Assembly (NCBI GenBank): GCA_029255685.2
Contig: CM055314.2
Span: 42,614,772 to 42,678,771 of the forward strand
Source: Silene conica
Taxonomy: Eukaryota > Streptophyta > Magnoliopsida > Caryophyllales > Caryophyllaceae
Reading direction: 5' to 3'
Length of the DNA: 64,000 bases
The translations under genes and the position numbers were made by a program. Below, in pieces: positions 37,160-48,946 of the stretch. Numbering within the stretch: the stretch's first letter is position 1; each line of letters starts with the position of its first letter. The notes under the pieces were generated by a model. That model was given only the letters and a program-made list of their open reading frames with translations, made no database searches and was not told the DNA's origin.

Positions 37160-37563
37160 CAAGGACTCAGAGGCGAAAACTCAACGCATGGACCGGTTAT
37201 CACAGAACACTAGACTCAGAGGCGAAAACTCAACGCATGTTCCCCTACTACATCACAAGATACTAGACTCAGAGGCGAAAACTCAACGCATGTTCTAGCA
37301 CCAAACACCAGCACTCCGGGTAAGGTATGACAACCTGACTGCCCCGTCATGCAGTTACTCTACTCGTCAGACTCAGAGGGCAGCTTAAGGCATGTCCTGA
37401 CGCGATCACTCAAACATGTCTGGACTCAGAGGCGAAAACTCAACGCATGTCCCAGACACGACAAACAAACACATATGGAGCTTAGAGGCGACATCTTAAC
37501 GCATACCTACATACATGACAAACAATCTACGTATTAAGTTCAGAGGCGACATCTTAACGCATA
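37160..37563. repeat. GACTCAGAGGCG tandem array in the E LTR
   Basis: Repeated core CAGAGGCGAAAACTCAACGC, alternating with CAGAGGCGACATCTTAACGC, separated by short variable stretches. The counterpart array at about 44640-45165 has at least one more unit. Confidence 0.85.
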
Positions 37564-37849
37564 ACTTAATACGCATCACAACAACCATTCAACTTTAAAC
37601 TACACTTTATTTCTTATCTCTTATATTACTAATCAACACTTAATTGATCCCGGGAACTAAGTTGAGGGAGAGCCGGTTTCCCTTTCGGTTACCCGACCGG
37701 GGGGTCTCTATCCTATCTCCATTCCCGAACCCAATATAGCGTTGCCCATTCTCGGGGGACCTCAAACACACATCAAAAGTACACGGAACGAGTTTCAAAA
37801 CAAACCGATTAACCGATCAAAAGTTAAAAGCAAACCAATGAGAACAGGG

Positions 37850-38243
37850 GCTTTAGCCGGTCGCAGACCGTCTGCCGGTCCACCGGCTGGGAGTCCCTTC
37901 CCATGCCAAACCATCGGCTGAAAATCAAGGAGAAAGGGCTCTCAGCCGGTGAACCGTCCGCCGGCCAGCTGGCTGGGAGTTCCTTCCCACAAGCCAATAC
38001 ATAAATCTGAAAACACAAGGAGTGACCCTCAGCCGGTGTACCGCCTGCCGGCCTGCCGGCTGGGAGTCACTTCCCAAGCCTCTTTAGCGAATTTCAAAAA
38101 AACACAACAAGTCCTGAGCCGCTCGACCGGCGGCCGACCTACCGGCTCTGGAACCTTTCCCCTAAAATCCAACATACGAAGAAAACAATCCCCGACTCTG
38201 AGCCGGCCGACCGGTTGCCGGTCAGCCTGCCGGCTCAGAGTCT
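37850..38243. repeat. GC-rich AGCCGGT/CCGGCT palindromic array in the E LTR
   Basis: Five blocks of about 70-80 bp, each with AGCCGGT, then GCCGG and CCGGCT, then GGGAGTC. The halves are inverted, so each block can fold into a hairpin. Counterpart at about 45440-45848. It stands out against AT-rich surroundings. Confidence 0.82.
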
Positions 38244-39181
38244 CTACACGAGAATTTCGACATTTTCTACCATATGCAAATCATCCCAAATCGATTCAAG
38301 ACCTCTAAATTAGCAACATATGAAGTTTACCCATCACATATAAACATCAAACATGCTAACTACCAGCAACAAATCCCACAAACAATCCTCAATACGATTA
38401 TACTTTGTATCCGTCGCAAACATGAATTTCTGAAAATGAAATACTAGGCATTTGAAACATTAACTAAGCACATAAACATCATACACATGTATTCCTAGCA
38501 TGGTTTCTAACTCATTGAACATAAACCATAATAAAAATCAGAAACTTAAGCATCCTAAACCTGTAAATTGCTAATATTCACAATAAGGCCAAGTTTCTCA
38601 TTATTGTCACCTTAAATGCAATCCCGCTCAATGCTCCTCCTCTACCACGTAGCTATCCACGTCCGGGTTGTCTAAACCTTCACCTACAAGCAAGAAACAC
38701 GGATTTTAGGACTCAAGAACGAATTCCATGAAAACAGCCAAAATTTCGAGTTGACGGAAATGAAAAACGGAAGTGATAGATGCCTTGCAAATTCGATGAG
38801 GATTCCGAAAATGTATTTATTACCTTGATTCGGTGAACGGATGATTGAGAAAAATGGAATTAGAGATGAATATTAATGGAGGTTTTGTGAGAAAATAAGT
38901 TACAGTGATTGTTTTGAGAAGAAAGCAATATGTCAACTAAATGGGGTCTTATGAGGGTTTAGAGTTGTCCTTTCCGTTTAAATGAAAACGGGTTGGAATG
39001 AACGGGTTTTAAGTTAAGAATTCAAGTTGCCAAGTTTGTATTCGTCTTAAGGACTTAAGGTTCTTAAGACGGATCTTACTATTTATAAAAATACCTTCCG
39101 ATAAATTATTAAAATATTACTTTATTACTTAAAATAATTAAAACCCTTAAAATATATTTTATAAAAATACGGGATGTTACA

Positions 39182-39196
39182 ATCACCCCAACTTCA
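39182..39196 (-). other. Element E polypurine tract
   Basis: Minus-strand reading GAAGTTGGGGTGAT directly precedes the left LTR. Confidence 0.65.
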
Positions 39197-39248
39197 AAAA
39201 GTTTCGTCCTCGAAACTCGAACGAAGATAAATTCTAACTAACTATACC

Positions 39249-42194
39249 TCAATCGAAAAGAGAAGGATGCGCAGCACGCATCGACGCCTCGGTCTCCCAC
39301 GTCTGCTCCTCAACATCACCGCAACGCCAAATGATCTTCACTAAAGGCACCACTTTGCTCCTAAGCTTCATGTCCTGACGGTCTAGAATCTTCACGGGAC
39401 GCTCCTCAAAAGCAAGACTCGGCTTTAAGTTCTCGATCTCTCTAGGAAGAACATGACTCGGATCACTAACATACTTACGGAGCTGAGAAAAATGAAAAAC
39501 ACTATGAACCTTGCCCAAACTAGAGGGCAAGTCCAAACGGTAACCAGCAGCACCAATCCTCTTCACGATCTCAAATGGCCCAATATACTTAGGACTCAAC
39601 TTGCCCTTAACTCCAAACCTCTTAACGCCCTTCATCGGTGAAACTCTGAAGAAAACTCTGTCACCCACCTCGAACTCGAGAGGTCTACGGCGAACATCAA
39701 CATAGGATTTCTGCCGATCCTGTGCGGCCTTCATCCTACCTCGGATAAGCTGAACCTGGTCAATCGTAACAGCTTACTGGTCCGGTCCTAGGTCGTGCAC
39801 GTCACTCGCCTGATCCCAACAGATCGGACTACGGCACTTCCTACCATAGAGCGCCTCATAAGGAGCCATACCAATAGATGAATGGAAACTGTTGGTTTAA
39901 GAAAACTCAACTAGCGGTAGTAGACACTGCTCCCAAGAACTCTGGAAATCAAGTGCACAAGCACGGAGCAAGTCCTCTAATGTCTGAATAGTCCTCTCGG
40001 ACTGACCATCAGTTGCGGCATGAAATGCGGTACTCATCAGCAAACGGCTACCCATAGCCTCCTGTAAGGTCTTCCAAAACCTGGAACAAAAACAGGGATC
40101 ACGATCAGAAACGATCTCTCTCAGGACACCATGGTAACGGACTATCTCTGCAACATAAGCCTTGGCTAAACGGTCCATATCCCATGTCTCTCTGATAGGC
40201 AGAAATCTGGCACACTTAGTTAGCCTATCAACCACAACCCAAATCGCATCCTTGCCTCCCACTATCTTAGGCAATGCCGTCACGAAGTCCATCGATATGC
40301 ACTCCCACTTCCACTGAGGAACGTGGAGCGGCTGTAACAAACCACCTGGCCTCCTATGCTCTATCTTGACTTGTTGACAAGTCAAGCACCTACTCACGTA
40401 ATCCAAAATGTCTCTCTTCATCCGAGGCCACCAAAATATAAGTCTCAAGTCCTTGTGCATCTTCTCTCCGCCCGGATGAACTGAATACGGTGTCAAGTGA
40501 TCCTCATCAAGAACCCTCTTCCTCAAATCTGGCACATCTGGAACATACATCCTACCTCGGAAACTAAGGAAACCATCAGCATCAATCACTAAATCTGGGG
40601 CAACACCACTCGAAACCTTAGCCTCGAACTTCCGGAAAGCAGCATCTGTAGGCAAACTCTGGCTAATCTCCCAATACAATGTCGGCTCGGCAGTCATAGC
40701 AGATAACCAATCAAAACCGCTACCAACCATCTCTAACATCAACTTCCGGAACTCGGAACACAACTCATCGGGCAATACACGCATACCACTCATCGAATGA
40801 GAAGTCTTGCGGCTAAGCGCATCAGCAACCACATTGGCCTTACCCTCATGATATAACAACTCAATGTCGTAATCCTTAACCAACTCTAGCCAACGTCGCT
40901 GTCGCATATTGAGGTCTTTCTGGGTGAAAATGTACTTTAGACTCTTATGATCCGTGAAAATGCGACAATGAGATTCAATCAAGTAATGACGCCATATCTT
41001 CAGGGCGTGAACAACAGCAGCTAACTCAAGATCATGGGTCGGATAGTTCACCTCGTGAACCCTCAACTGTCTAGATGAGTAAGCTATGACCTTACCACTC
41101 TGCATCAACACACATCCAAGCCCTAACATCGAAGCATCGTAGTAAACATCAAAGTCAACCCCAATCTCTGGCAAATAAAGTACGGGAGCGGAAGTCAACC
41201 TTGTCTTCAATTCCTGGAAAGAACTCTCACACTTATCGGTCCACACAAATTTGGCTTCTTTCTTCAGTAACTGAGTCATCGGACGAGCCAATCTAGAGAA
41301 ATCCTCAACAAATCGACGATAGTAACCAGCCAAACCAAGGAAACTACGGATCTCTCCCAAATCTTTGGGACTCTCCCAATCAACAACGGCCTCAATCTTT
41401 GCGGGATCAACCATAACTCCTTCACTAGATATCACATGTCCAAAAAATGCAACCTTACAAAGCCAAAACTCACACTTAGAGAACTTCGCGAACCACTTCT
41501 GTCGACGCAAAATCCCAAGTATCAATCGGAGATGCTCGGCATGCTCCTCATCGGTCTTAGAGTAAATGAGGATGTCATCAATAAACAACACAACACAAGT
41601 GTCAAGAAACTCACTAAAGGTGCGGTTCATCTGATCCATAAAAATAGCAGGTGCATTAGTCAACCCAAAAGGCATAACCACGAACTCAAAATGCCCATAT
41701 CTGGTACGAAAGGCAGTCTTCGCAATATCAGCCTCTCTCACTGGAATCTGATGATAACCCGATCGAAGATCAATCTTAGAAAACCTAGAAGCACCTCTCA
41801 ACTGATCAAACAAATCATCTATCCTAGGCAAAGGATATCTGTTCTTCACGGTCACTCTGTTCAACTCTCTGTAATCAATGCAAAGTCTCATGGAACCATC
41901 TTTCTTCTTAACAAATAAAACTGGAGCACCCCACGGAGAATCACTCGGTCTAATGAATCCTTTCTCGATCATCTCCTCTAACTGTTGCTTCAAATCTTTC
42001 AACTCTGGTGGAGCCATACGGTAAGGAGCCTTGGATATCGGTCTGGTACCTGGAACGAGCTCAATAGTAAACTCCACATCTCTCTCTGGCGGTATCCCTG
42101 GCAAGTCATCTGGGAAAACATCTGGAAACTCACGAACAATGGCTACATCCTCAAGCTTCGGTAGCGATGGCTTTGCAGCTGAAACAACACACAT
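39249..42194 (-). pseudogene. Element E pol region (RT, RNase H, integrase, chromodomain)
   Basis: Read on the minus strand: the pre-RT linker [22 protein letters not shown] ([30 protein letters not shown] with the catalytic DD), RNase H ([25 protein letters not shown]), the integrase zinc finger ([21 protein letters not shown]) and core ([19 protein letters not shown]), then a C-terminal segment with EERPVKILDRQ, VKIIWR and EEQTWETEASMRAAHP that fits a chromodomain. These enzymes copy and insert the element. The chromodomain is thought to steer integration to heterochromatin. The region has only few breaks, but is not called intact. Confidence 0.9.
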
Positions 42195-42403
42195 GAAGGC
42201 TTAGCAACCCTTCCTAAGAAGATGAGATGCTTTCATCGAAGAAATAACACGAACACCCTTTTTAGGGCGAGTTCCCCTATAGGAAACACGAACTCCTGAA
42301 GAACTCCTCAAGCAGATTTTCTAGTCGCGACACTCGAAGCGAGCATGGTATCGCGATAACCAATCCATACCGAGTATAATGTCAAATTCCTCGAGAGGAA
42401 ATC

Positions 42404-43687
42404 TCAGTAAGTCCGCTGGAAATGTGGCTTGACCAATAATAATCGAACATCCCTATGGGACAAAGAGCAGGAAAATACGTCTCCAGAAGGTAAGGAAATG
42501 GAAGTCTCCTCAAACATCGAAGACTCAAGAGCTAAACGGTCTGCGAACTGAGTCGATATAAATGATAAAGAAGCTCCAGTGTCAAACAAAATAAGACACT
42601 CAGCACCAAGTACAGAAAAGATACCAGCCAGAATATCTGGATGAGCCTCAGCCTCAGCCCTAGTCATCACGAAGATCTTCCCCTTCTGCTTTCCTCCCTT
42701 AGTCGCTGCAGCAGCTGTGGCAGCCTTGCCAAGTGCGGTGTTCCTCTCAGGACAATCAAAGGATCTATGCCCAAATCCATTACAAGTATAACACTTATAG
42801 GCATTCTTGAACCAGTCAAAACCCGGATGAAGCGGTTTACCACATCGGCGGGAAACAGTAGAATCAGCATCGGTGTGAAAAGTGGTCTTAGCAACCGGAG
42901 CAGAGAACCTCTCAAATCGCTTCTTCTGAGAAGAAGGCGAAGAAGTGGATGGAACAAACGGTCTCTTCCCCTGGTACACTGATCTCTGGTGAGAAGTAAC
43001 ACTGGAAGTAGCAGCTCGGGTCTCAGCATCTATGGCACGAATGGAACTCTCGGTCCAAATAGCATCATCATAAACCTCCACAAAAGAAGTCGAGTCACGG
43101 CGAACCATACTCTCGATGCGCGGCCCTAACTTCCCACGGTAGAAGTAAACTCTCTCAGCCTCATCCCTGACAAACTTCGAAGCGAAATGTGCAAGCTGGT
43201 TAAATTTGTCGGTGTACTCCTGAACGGACATCTTATCCTGCTTCAAGTCCATGAACTCCTTAAGTCTCTGTGATGTAAGCTCCTTAGGATAAAATCTCGT
43301 CTCGAGCTTATCCTTAAAAGCCTCCCAATCAAATAAAGGATCAAGAATGAAAGTCGGTCCGGTCAATGCCCACCATCTATCGGCTTCTAGGGTCAAAAAG
43401 TGAGTGGCTAGCCGCACTCTATCCTCTCTACCAACCGAATACATGGTGAAGCTCTATTCCATCTCACGGAACCACTCAGTAAGAGCTACCAGATCAACCT
43501 CGCCTCCATAAGTCTTCACGTGGCTCCTGGACATCTGGGATGCTATCCAAGAGAAGCTACCAGGACGATTGGCCTCATTGCCTGGCGGTGCAGGAGGTGG
43601 AACAGTTTGTGCCTGCTGTCTCTGGTTCTCAAGCAACTGATGAAGTGCTTGCATTATAGTGTTCTCAGCAGCCGTGGTTCTCACCAT
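42404..43687 (-). pseudogene. Element E gag-protease region
   Basis: Starts MVRTTAAENTIMQALHQLLE. The capsid part holds LTLEADRWWALTG, FYPKELTSQRLKEFMDLKQ and YTDKFNQLAHFA, the standard retrotransposon gag landmarks. A CCHC knuckle, CYTCNGFGHRSFDCPE, follows. Near the C-terminus, ILFDTGASLSFIS is the aspartic protease DTG loop. Broken at few points. Confidence 0.88.
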
Positions 43688-43837
43688 CCTTCAAAAGAGA
43701 AAACAAGTGTTAACTTAACAATTAGCATTCACAAATAGACTACAATATAAATCCTTAGGTCTACCCATCTCATTCATTATTTGTTTATTTGGTCAAGTTA
43801 AGGTTCGGGGTCACATGAGTGCGTCGGGAGCAATAAT

Positions 43838-43851
43838 GCTCTGATACTAAC
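43838..43851 (-). other. Element E primer binding site, variant
   Basis: Reverse complement reads GTTAGTATCAGAGC, one base off the TGGTATCAGAGC of all other elements here. It directly adjoins the right LTR. Confidence 0.75.
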
Positions 43852-46790
43852 TGTAAAACCCCTCGAGAAAGCGGAAACAAAAAACATACAAAGTACTAAA
43901 AATGCAGCCCAATTAAAACTTTTTAAACAAAAACATCATGCGAGGTGAATTAAAACTGAAACGGAAACAGAAACTGACATAACAAAATAGATAAGTAGAA
44001 CAGTTCTAAGTACGGAAAACCAAATATATACAAAGCCTGGGATGGAACATCCCTACAGGCACCAAAACATGAACTGTATCAAAAACTAAGAGTCTAGCTA
44101 ATCGGTGAAGTGTAAGTCATATGATGAAAGGATCATCACTCGCTAGCTCTCAAGTGAACCCCGTCCAATCCTGCATGTACCTACATACATGAAAACATGT
44201 ACGCCACAATCAGTGGGGAGTGACTAGAGTTCTCCTAGCCACCTTTTGTAACGACACGTAACAAGCAATACAAACAGAACACTCCAACATATATAAACAT
44301 GTGAAGTATATCAATATCTAAATAACTGATCTCATATCATCATACAATCACTAATGCACGGCTCTCAACCAACTTCGGAAACTATTTGGAAGGAGAGCCG
44401 GTTTCCCTACCGGTTACCCGGTCGGGGGGTCTTTCAGTCCAAACCATTTACGAAACTGACTAAAGAGTCATCCAATTCCTTGGATGAACAATAACAAAGT
44501 CAAAGTATCAATCCATCCCTATCAACATCTATATCTGACACTATACCAACTCTAGGCAAGCAGATAAACTCAACAAGTATAAGGTTCAGCGGTCAACTTA
44601 AGACATAACCTAAATACCAATAATTCAACAAGTAAAAAGGTTCAGAGGGGACATCTTAACGCACAACCTAGATACCAAGTTCACAATATCAAGCAAGGAC
44701 TCAGAGGCAAAAACTCAACGCATGGACCGGCTATCACAGACCACTAGAATCAGAGGCGAAAACTCAACGCATGGACTAGCATTCAACTCACAATCGCAAG
44801 TAAGGAACTTAGAGGCGAATAACTCAACGCATGTTCCCCTACTACATCACAAGATATTAGACTCAGAGGCGAAAACTCAACGCATGTTCTAGCACCAAAC
44901 ACCTGCACTCCGGGTATAAGGTATGACAACCTGACTGCCCCGTCGTGCTGTTGCTCTACTCGTCAGACTCAGAGGGCAGCTTAAGGCATGTCCTGACGCG
45001 ATCACTCAAACATGTCTGGACTCAGAGGCGAAAACTCAACGCATGTCCCAGACACGACAAACAAACACATATGGAGCTCAGAGGCGACATCTTAACGCAT
45101 ACCTCCATACATGACAACCAATCTACGTATTAAGTTCAGAGGCGACATCTTAACGCATAACTTAATACGCATCACAACAACCATTCAACTTTAAACTACA
45201 CTTTAGTTCTTATCTCTTATGTTACTAATCAACACTTAATTGATCCCGGGAACTAAGTAGAGGGAGAGCCGGTTTTCCTTTCGGTTACCCGACCGGGGGG
45301 TCTCTATCCTCTCTCCATTCCCGAACCCAATATAGCGTTGCCCATCCTCCGGGGACCTCAAACACACATCAAAGGTACACGGAACGAGTTTCAAAACAAA
45401 CCGATTAACCGATCAAAAGTTAAAAGCAAAACAATGAGAACAGGGGCTCTCAGCCGGTCCCAGACCGTCTGCCGGTCCACCGGCTGGGAGTCCCTTCCCA
45501 AGCCAAACCATCGGCTGAAAATCAAGGAGAAAGGGCTCTCAGCCGGTGGACCGTCCGCCGGCCAGCCGGCTGGGAGTCCCTTCCCACAAGCCAATACATA
45601 AATCTCAAAACACAAGGAGTGACCCTCAGCCGGTGTACCGGCTGCCGGCCTGCCGGCTGGGAGTCACTTCCCAAGCCTCTTTTGCGAATTTCGAAAAAAC
45701 AAAACAGGTACCCTGAGCCGGTCGACCGCCGACCGGCGGCCGACCTCCCGGCTCAGGAACCTTTCCCCTAAAATCCAACATACGAAGAAAACAATCCCCG
45801 ACTCTGAGCCGGCCGACCGGCTGCCGGTCAGCCTGCCGGCTCAGAGTCTCTGCACGAGAATTTCGACATTTTCTACCATATGCAAATCATCCCAAATCGA
45901 TTCAAGACCTCTAAATTAGCAACATATGAAGTTTACCCATCACATATAAACATCAAATAACATGCTAACTACCAGCAACAAATCCCACAAACAATCCTCA
46001 ATACGATTATACTTTGTATCCGTCGCAAACATGAATTTCTGAAAATGAAATACTAGGCATGTGAAACATTAACTAAGCACATAAACATCATACAAATGTA
46101 TTCCTAGCATGGTTTCTAACTCATTGAACATAAACCATAATAAAAATCAGAAACTTAAGCATCCTAAACATGTAAATTGCTAATATTCACAATAAGGCCG
46201 AGTTTCTCATTATTGTCACCTTAAATGACATCCCGCTCAAAGCTCCTCCTCTACCACGTAGCTATCCACGTCCGGGTTGTCTAAACCTTCACCTACAAGC
46301 AAGAAACACGGATTTTAGGACTCAAGAACGAATTCCATGAAAACAGCCCAAATTTCGAGTTGATGGAAATGAAAAACGGAACTGATAGATGGCTTGCAAA
46401 TTCGATGAGGATTCCGAAAATGTATTTATTACCTTGATTTGGTGAACGGATGATTGAGAAAAATGGAATTAGAGATGAATATTTATGGAGGTTTTGTGAG
46501 AAAATAAGTTACAGTGATTGTTTTGAGAAGAAAGCAATATGTCGACTAAATGGGGTCTTATGAGGGTTTAGAGTTGTCCTTTCCGTTTAAATGAAAACGG
46601 GTTGGAATGAACGGGTTTTAAGTTAAGAATTCAAGTTGCCAAGTTTGTATTCGTCTTAAGGACTTAAGGTTCTTAAGACGGATCTTAGTATTTATAAAAA
46701 TACCTTCCGATAAATTATTAAAATATTATTTTATTACTTAAAATAATTAAAACCCTTAAAATATATTTTATAAAAATACGGGATGTTACA
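43852..46790 (-). repeat. Element E right (5') LTR
   Basis: Partner of 36317-39181. It also carries the two tandem arrays, with an extra GAGGCGAATAACTCAACGC unit near 44813. Low divergence outside the arrays points to a fairly recent insertion. Confidence 0.92.
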
Positions 46791-46795
46791 TAATT

Positions 46796-46972
46796 AGACA
46801 TAGAGCATTGACATGTTTCGCGACGTATACATCAATCATAGACTAGCAAGACCGCTTAACATTCTTAGATATTAATAAGTTAGGATTACTTTGGTACATT
46901 TCCATCCCCGGACATTACATCATTTATCATGAAACTGGTAATACATACGACTCGCAATTTCGGGGTTTATAT
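46796..46972 (-). other. Element C interior, bridge between E and D
   Basis: 177 bp of C left between the two insertions. GACATTACATCATTTATCAT matches the element A interior near 4060, which proves that both E and D sit in the same interior. Confidence 0.75.
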
Positions 46973-48029
46973 TGTGGGGAATAAAGCATGTAGGATTATA
47001 ATGAAAAATACAGTTGTGTTTATAGTCATAAGATTAAAAAGGATAAGAAAAAGAATTCAACCTTTGGTCCTTTGTGCTTATGGCCTAAGAACAGGAATTA
47101 ATGCAAATTCCCTCCTATAACTTGCACCCAAGACTTAGTTTTAGACGTGGCCGCGTGTGCTAGAAATCCTCTCCAATTGCCTTGCAATATAGGGAGAGCC
47201 CCTGAGGTTTTAGATGTGAGATCTGAGGTTTTGGGAGAAGAATGCTCTCAAACCCTAATTTTACCTTGAGATTTATTAAACAGTGCAACAAGAGTATTTG
47301 ATATAAGGAGAAGGACTCTCCTTATATACTACACATGGCCGGCCGAAATTGATGTCGGGTAGGAGTGGGCTTTCCACTCTTACCTTATTCCAATGCGTGA
47401 TTCGACCCATTTAGCTATAATTTATTCGCGGGTTTTATTTATAAATCGTAACATGTTATCAGTTATTAATACAGTCGATATATTAATAATGGTCTGATAA
47501 AATACGATATTGTATAATTACCTAAATTAATATAACTGTTTATATTAATTCGCGAATACAATATTTAATTAAATATAACCGTTTATATTTAATTTACGAA
47601 TTAAACATGTAATCCGTATTAGCTAAAATTATTTAATCCGTATTAAATAATAATCTCAACATCTTATTGACTAATTTAATAGTCAATACCTCTGACTAAC
47701 TGTTTAGCCATATCCGGCATAAATGTGATTGTATTTTCATACCTTCACATCTCTCAAACGTGTCCTATAGGTGTGACGTATAGGGACCAGTTGATCACCG
47801 CCATCCGTATGACAATAACGTCAAACTTATCTAGCAAGCCAACCGTTATTGATAAACGTGGATCAACTGGTAATAATACAGAAGTATGCCCTTGTGATCC
47901 TTAAAGAGATTTAATAAGTCATTGTACTTAATTGTCAAGGACACCAGCCCCAACAATCTCCCACTTGTCCGTACAAGGGTATGTGCAATGACGTTATCAC
48001 ACTACATGTGGAGGACACAATCTCCAACA
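46973..48029 (-). repeat. Element D left (3') LTR
   Basis: Begins TGTGGGGAATAAAG (plus reading) and ends CTCCAACA. A TATA box reads TATATAAGG on the minus strand near 47320-47328. A second polypurine tract plus LTR start lies inside it at about 47955-47976. Confidence 0.93.
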
Positions 48030-48046
48030 AACTCCCACTTGTCCGT
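48030..48046 (-). other. Element D polypurine tract
   Basis: Minus-strand reading GTACGGACAAGTGGGAGTT directly precedes TGTTGGAG. A near copy occurs inside the LTR. Confidence 0.8.
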
Positions 48047-48946
48047 ACAAGTGTAGGTGCGATAACCGAATCTCATATCCTTTTAAAATTTCTCCCACTC
48101 AATGTAAGACAATTTGCAAATCCGCATTCGCAAAGGTCGTATCTCACAAGCGATCTGTATCAAGAGTGGTTTCCCCGACTAGAGAGTAACTTAACTGATA
48201 AAACGAATCTGTATTCGAGCATGGCCATGCATTTCAGTTACTACTCCTCGAGTGGCCCTGAGAAATGATAAAATCCTGATAAGGGTTTGGATATTTCCCT
48301 CAACTCGAATCCTGCCGATATCGCCCAGCATGAAATAACCCAGAAAAAATCCTCTTGGCCCCTGTTACGGTGACCGTGGGAAAGAAACCAAAGTTACCCA
48401 AAATCTGTCTTAATCTCAAGAGACAGTTGAAGGTCAAAAGACTCGACTCTAAGGAACACTATGGAGGTCCTATCCACGACCAGGCACCCAATGTTATAAA
48501 ACATTTAGGACTCCATAACGTTGTCACGGGGTGTCCTACGAGATATCCGTATAACTCGCCTTTGTGATTGGTCAGTCATCCACGTGACTTATGGCTCGTT
48601 GAACCCACCATCAACCAACGTCACAAAATGATTACCTGAGTTATCAGCTCAAGTGGGTAATCAAGGACCAAAACGATGTAATGTTAATCAGTTCACTTTG
48701 TTGTGTTCAAAATTGGCGTACAATTCCACATGAGAAACAAAACATTTTATATCATAACAATAAGGTTGAATAGAGTACACGAGAAAATGAATTATTACAT
48801 GAATTCATAAAAGAGTACTACAACTTAGGAACACATCCAATTCCCATGGAATGAATGTGCCCTTCATGCTTATCACGTGGTAATGCTTTAGTGAGAGGAT
48901 CAGCTATGTTGTCATCCGTAGCGATCTTATCAATGAATATCTTCTT
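48047..48946 (-). other. Element D 3' tail: no genes
   Basis: About 900 bp between RNase H and the polypurine tract. No supported frame apart from the expected end of pol. It has loose counterparts in the tail of G. Confidence 0.6.

Larger units (their letters stand above)
36317..39181 (-). repeat. Element E left (3') LTR
   Basis: Highly similar to 43852-46790, with repeat-copy differences. It holds a 25-27 bp repeat (GACTCAGAGGCGAAAACTC..., about 37160-37563) and a GC-rich AGCCGGT/CCGGCT array (about 37850-38243). Two GAGAGCCGGTTTCCCT blocks lie near 36862 and 37669. Confidence 0.92.
36317..46790 (-). mobile_element. Element E: Ty3/gypsy chromovirus, Tekay-like
   Basis: LTRs at 36317-39181 and 43852-46790 (about 2.9 kb) open TGTAAAACCCCTCG and end GGGATGTTACA. 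The target duplication TAATT lies at 36312-36316 and 46791-46795. On the minus strand: primer site, gag with a zinc knuckle, protease, RT, RNase H, integrase and a C-terminal chromodomain-like segment. Long LTRs and a chromodomain ending fit the Tekay (Del) clade. The element has both LTRs and nearly all parts in order, yet carries a small number of breaks, so it is a young fossil. It lies in the interior of element C. Confidence 0.92.

Noticed and set aside
37349-38308. Small frames in the E LTR arrays, including a Pro/Ser/Arg-rich one
   Set aside because: Repeated in the partner LTR, caused by GC-rich tandem arrays; no family.
41365-41918. Plus-strand frames opposite the E pol region
   Set aside because: Antisense shadows of a well-supported RT coding strand.
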